A stretch of 15,038 bases of DNA from MWCM01 sp964558315. Lineage in GTDB: Bacteria > Patescibacteriota > UBA1384 > XYA2-FULL-43-10. The position numbers and the translations under genes were made by a program. The stretch spans positions 1 to 15,038 of the forward strand of contig CAZLCL010000021.1 of the NCBI GenBank assembly GCA_964558315.1, in the 5' to 3' direction. Below are positions 12,158 to 15,038 of the stretch, piece after piece. How positions within the stretch are numbered: position 1 is the first letter of the stretch; every line of letters starts with the position of its first letter. The notes below the pieces were generated by a model. It was not told the origin of the DNA, made no database searches, and worked only from the letters and a program-made list of their open reading frames with translations.

Positions 12158-14032
12158 TTATTGTTTTCCCGTTTTCGGCAATTCAATTAAATATAAACTG
12201 GGGTCAACTATGGTGTTGCGAATAATTTGAGAGCTATTATTTGAGGGATCATAAGCGATAATTTTTACAATAGAGTGATATTCACTTGTATCCCAATCAC
12301 AGGAGTAAAAGGCGAGAGAATCGGGGGTAGTGTCTGTGCAAATTAAGTTGTCGTCAATATAAAATTCGACCTTGCTTATACCATTTTCATCACTTGGCTT
12401 GGTTTTTATTATATATGGATTAGAGCTAATTAATTGATTTTCCAATATATTGATGCCGTTTTCTCCCTCATAAAAATCACTAAATACCGGAGGGGTGGTA
12501 TCGAGTGGTGGGTCTTCTGGCGTTGGATCGGGGACGATGATTTCATTGTAATAATTTATTAGTAAAGCGTTGGTGCTGGTATAGCCACCATTTAATGTAA
12601 CGCTGTCTCCGAAATCGTATTGACCGTTGCCAATTAAAAAACCGGCAGTGTAAATATCCCCGGAAGAAGTAACAGAAATTGAATTAATCCTTGATTGGTT
12701 TGGGGCTGTTACCGTTGATCTTGCCCACTGCGCCTCGCCAGATGAGCTATAACAAAGCACTAAGATATTATTCCCATTGTATCCGCTACTAACTGTAACG
12801 TCATTGCCAAAACTAAATTGGCTATTACCATACATATATCCGGCAGTATAGACATTACCAGAGATATCAGTTGCAATCGAATAAAGATATGAACTGCTAG
12901 GCCCGACTACCGTTGATCTTGCCCACTGCGCCTCGCCAGATGAGCTATAACAAAGCACTAAGATATTATTCCCATTGTATCCGCTACTAACTGTAACGTC
13001 ATTGCCAAAACTAAATTGGCTATTACCATACATATATCCGGCAGTATAGACATTACCAGAGATATCAGTTGCAATCGAATAAAGATATGAACTGCTAGGC
13101 CCGACTACCGTTGATCTTGCCCACTGCGCCTCGCCAGATGAGCTATATTTAATAGCTAATAAATTTACGCCTCCGCTGTAACCTCCACTAACTGTAACAT
13201 CATTGCCAAAACTAAATTGTTCTGCGCCAGTAATATATCCAACAGCATAGACACTATTGTCGGCACCGACAGTGACTGAATAAAAACCCGAAACAGCAGG
13301 CCCGACTACCGTTGATCTTGCCCACTGCGCCTCGCCAGATGAGCTATATTTTGCAATTATTATGTTGACTCCTTCACTATGACCACCGCTAGCTGTAACA
13401 TCATTACCAAAACTAAATTGCCCCGATCCGTAAATATTTCCAACAGCATAAACATTGCCGGAAGAATCGGTTGCTGTAGAGTAATAGTAAGAACTCCCTG
13501 ATTCAGTCGCAACAGATCTTGCCCACTGCGCCTCGCCGGAGGAGTTATATTTTACAATTAAAATGTTTTTATCTCCATAACCCCCACTTACCGTTACTCC
13601 ATTACCAAAATCAAATTGATCGGTGCCGTAAATAAAACCTGCGGCATAGACATTGCCGGAAGAATCGGTTGCAACAGAATAATAGTATGAAAGGGCTTGT
13701 GCGACTACCGTTGATTTTGCCCACTGCGCCTCGCCGGAGGAGTTATATTTTACAACAACCGCATTATTTTGGGAGAAACCTCCGCTTACTGTAACATCGT
13801 TACCAAAACTAAATTGACCGGTGTTAGAAATATATCCAGCGGCATAGACATTGCCGGAAGTGTCGGTTGTAACAGAGTAAAAATATGAAGTAGCGGGCCC
13901 AACGACCGTTGATTTCGCCCACTCTACATCTGCAGAATCAGCTTTAACAAAAGACAAATTAGTAAAAGCACTTACCACAAAAAAGAATGCTGTAGTAATA
14001 ACAACAAATTTTGTTGTAAATATATTTTTCAT
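12158..14032 (-). CDS. Secreted seven-bladed beta-propeller surface protein with C-terminal Ig-like domain
   Basis: A 624-residue secreted protein. A signal peptide (1-31: basic start, hydrophobic core FVVITTAFFFVVSAF, likely cut after FVKA) is followed by seven repeats of 66-67 residues starting at W38, W104, W170, W237, W304, W370 and W436. Each runs WA[KR]S, then YS-x-x-TD-x-SGNVY, then QFSFGNDVT and SSGEAQ, the SBBP-type propeller repeat, and seven copies would close one propeller. Blades 5 and 6 are identical. A proline-rich linker (PDPTPEDPP, 501-509) leads to an Ig-like domain (about 514-612) with two cysteines (C565, C578). The protein ends in ELPKTGKQ: an LPKTG motif but no hydrophobic segment after it. 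The ATG at 14032 is chosen over an in-frame TTG at 14044 because it starts a clean signal peptide. No ribosome binding site is seen. A binding role at the surface is inferred. Confidence 0.88.
   Translation of the reverse strand: MKNIFTTKFVVITTAFFFVVSAFTNLSFVKADSADVEWAKSTVVGPATSYFYSVTTDTSGNVYAAGYISNTGQFSFGNDVTVSGGFSQNNAVVVKYNSSGEAQWAKSTVVAQALSYYYSVATDSSGNVYAAGFIYGTDQFDFGNGVTVSGGYGDKNILIVKYNSSGEAQWARSVATESGSSYYYSTATDSSGNVYAVGNIYGSGQFSFGNDVTASGGHSEGVNIIIAKYSSSGEAQWARSTVVGPAVSGFYSVTVGADNSVYAVGYITGAEQFSFGNDVTVSGGYSGGVNLLAIKYSSSGEAQWARSTVVGPSSSYLYSIATDISGNVYTAGYMYGNSQFSFGNDVTVSSGYNGNNILVLCYSSSGEAQWARSTVVGPSSSYLYSIATDISGNVYTAGYMYGNSQFSFGNDVTVSSGYNGNNILVLCYSSSGEAQWARSTVTAPNQSRINSISVTSSGDIYTAGFLIGNGQYDFGDSVTLNGGYTSTNALLINYYNEIIVPDPTPEDPPLDTTPPVFSDFYEGENGINILENQLISSNPYIIKTKPSDENGISKVEFYIDDNLICTDTTPDSLAFYSCDWDTSEYHSIVKIIAYDPSNNSSQIIRNTIVDPSLYLIELPKTGKQ
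12710..13105. repeat. Exact tandem duplication of one 198-bp propeller blade
   Basis: 12710-12907 and 12908-13105 match base for base by eye, and the identity continues about 40 bases into the next blade (to 13147). The period is 198 bases (66 residues, one blade). The other blades differ from each other at many positions, so this copy is recent or recently homogenised. Confidence 0.93.
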
Positions 14033-14141
14033 ATATAAGAGCAAATATTTTTAAGATATCTTTTGCTTTTATTAACAACCGCCTAAGATAAAATGCTCGT
14101 GCGTAGGTAGCTGTTTTTGTGACTTTATCATTTATATTTTT

Positions 14142-14169
14142 ATTATAATATAAATCGTTCAATCGTCAA
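14142..14169 (-). promoter_or_regulatory. Promoter of the surface-protein gene, -35 overlapping the transposase stop
   Basis: Minus strand: -35 TTGACG (14164-14169), a 16-base spacer and a perfect -10 TATAAT (14142-14147). Start expected near 14135, giving a leader of about 100 bases to the ATG at 14032. The TGA of the transposase (14166-14168) lies inside the -35 box, so an insertion-sequence end may have supplied it. The leader region 14033-14141 shows no gene. Confidence 0.7.
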
Positions 14170-15038
14170 GACCTTGGAAACACTTGAGCTAGTTTTGTCT
14201 CTTGGTGGTTGTTTAATTTCTGCATCGGGGTTAGATAGTTGATGCCCATGTGAAGTCTTTGGTTGTTGTAGTGTTTTAGATATTGTTTTAGCCATTTGTT
14301 GATTAGCTTAATATTGTCTGTGGGGTATTTAAGGCATTCCTCTTGTATAGTTCTATTGAATCTCTCTAAGTGAGCATTATCATTGGGTTTTCTTACCCTG
14401 ATATGCCTATGTTTAATCTTGGAATTCTCAGTGAAGTAAGTCCCAAACTCTGGACCATGATCCGTCTGAATACAGTTGAATTTAAACAGTGCTAGTATTT
14501 GGGCTTTTTTTAGGAAGTATAGCGAGATATGTGTATTAGCTTTCTCATATGCTTCAGCATATGCCCATCTGCTGTTTACATCTATCAGTGTGTAGATATA
14601 TATTCTAGTTAGATTCTGTTTAAAGATATCCGGCACTAGGTGTATTGTATCTATCTGAACTAAGTCTCCCGGATGCTCTGGTAGCGGCCTATCTATGGTT
14701 CTGTGCCATCTTTTCCACTTACTTCGTTCCTTGATTAATCCTGATCTCTTAAGTGTTTTGTTCACTGTAGATAAGCTTACTTTAATACCTTTATTCTCGA
14801 GCGATCTATGAATAACACTTCCGCATCTCTTTATCTTTATCCTCTCGTTAATTATTGCCCATTTTATATCATCTGGTATTCTATTAGGTGAATGGTGCGG
14901 TCTGGAGCTTAGAGTAGGTATCACACAACGATTATCACTTGGGGCTTTCCTGCACCATTTTGTTATTGTGCCGGGACTAACCCCAATGTCAAGTACCCCT
15001 TTTTTAAACAAGTTGTCTCCGTCTTGGGATGTTGTTAA
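14166..15038 (-). CDS. DDE transposase, IS481/IS3-like integrase core, 5' end outside the window
   Basis: The frame is open to the right edge, so the true start is not in the window; 291 codons are visible. An N-terminal helix-turn-helix (GVSPGTITKW) and a second helical region with KVSLSTVNKTLKRSGL precede the rve-type catalytic core. The triad is D in VQIDTIHL, D in QTDHGPEFG and E in HLERFNRTIQEE. The last D and E are 31 residues apart. The C-terminal YNNQRLHMGINYLTPMQKL is typical of IS481/IS3 enzymes. All three acidic residues are intact and no frameshift is seen, so it may be active. The other end and the terminal repeats cannot be seen. It points toward the surface gene, in the same direction. 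Confidence 0.9.
   Translation of the reverse strand, partial: LTTSQDGDNLFKKGVLDIGVSPGTITKWCRKAPSDNRCVIPTLSSRPHHSPNRIPDDIKWAIINERIKIKRCGSVIHRSLENKGIKVSLSTVNKTLKRSGLIKERSKWKRWHRTIDRPLPEHPGDLVQIDTIHLVPDIFKQNLTRIYIYTLIDVNSRWAYAEAYEKANTHISLYFLKKAQILALFKFNCIQTDHGPEFGTYFTENSKIKHRHIRVRKPNDNAHLERFNRTIQEECLKYPTDNIKLINKWLKQYLKHYNNQRLHMGINYLTPMQKLNNHQETKLAQVFPRS

Noticed and set aside
12120..12158. Frameshift that hides a sortase-type membrane tail after LPKTG
   Set aside because: All three frames past the stop hit further stops within a few codons and encode no hydrophobic run.
13959..14162. Minus-strand open frame of 67 codons upstream of the surface gene
   Set aside because: It overlaps the surface gene start and its promoter, and its composition looks like translated AT-rich leader sequence.

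Overview
The window looks like a chromosomal segment of a small, AT-rich, gene-dense bacterium, most likely a member of the Candidate Phyla Radiation (Patescibacteria). This is inferred from the tightly overlapping housekeeping genes, the streamlined proteins (a TilS without its C-terminal domain), many starts without a Shine-Dalgarno sequence, and typical companions such as a large repeat-built surface protein and small multi-pass membrane proteins. TGA is used as a normal stop in several ATGA-type overlaps, so the UGA-recoded CPR lineages are unlikely. The lineage cannot be fixed further from the sequence alone.

Layout. 1-234 is non-coding, with a short direct repeat and a small hairpin. 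235-309 (minus) is an initiator tRNA-Met with its own promoter. 424-10179 is a plus-strand run of nine genes: tilS, ftsH, murJ, a single-pass membrane protein, a calcineurin-like phosphoesterase, a nucleoside deoxyribosyltransferase-like protein, nfo, a patatin-like lipase and lepA. Most neighbours overlap by 1-11 bases, with breaks only before nfo and before lepA. Everything to the right is on the minus strand: an unrecognised, more GC-rich gene (10246-10686) that converges on lepA; a 316-base gene-free stretch with a three-unit structured repeat; tRNA-Lys(UUU) with promoter and terminator; a phage-holin-IV/DUF360-like protein and a CvpA-like membrane protein in one operon; a secreted seven-bladed beta-propeller protein; and a DDE transposase that runs off the right edge.

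How it fits together. The plus-strand cluster combines tRNA decoding (TilS), membrane-protein quality control (FtsH), lipid II export for the cell wall (MurJ), abasic-site repair (Nfo), lipid hydrolysis (patatin) and translation (LepA). The right side is accessory: cell surface, mobile DNA and an orphan gene.

Points most worth following up: the three-unit repeat between tRNA-Lys and the orphan gene, whose hairpins show a compensatory base-pair change; the repeat-plus-orphan-gene layout, which could be tested as an RNA-antitoxin-like module; the exact 198-bp duplication of one propeller blade; an LPKTG motif at the extreme C-terminus with no sorting tail; a surface-gene promoter whose -35 overlaps the transposase stop codon; and an initiator tRNA with a U1xU72 mismatch and a changed anticodon stem.
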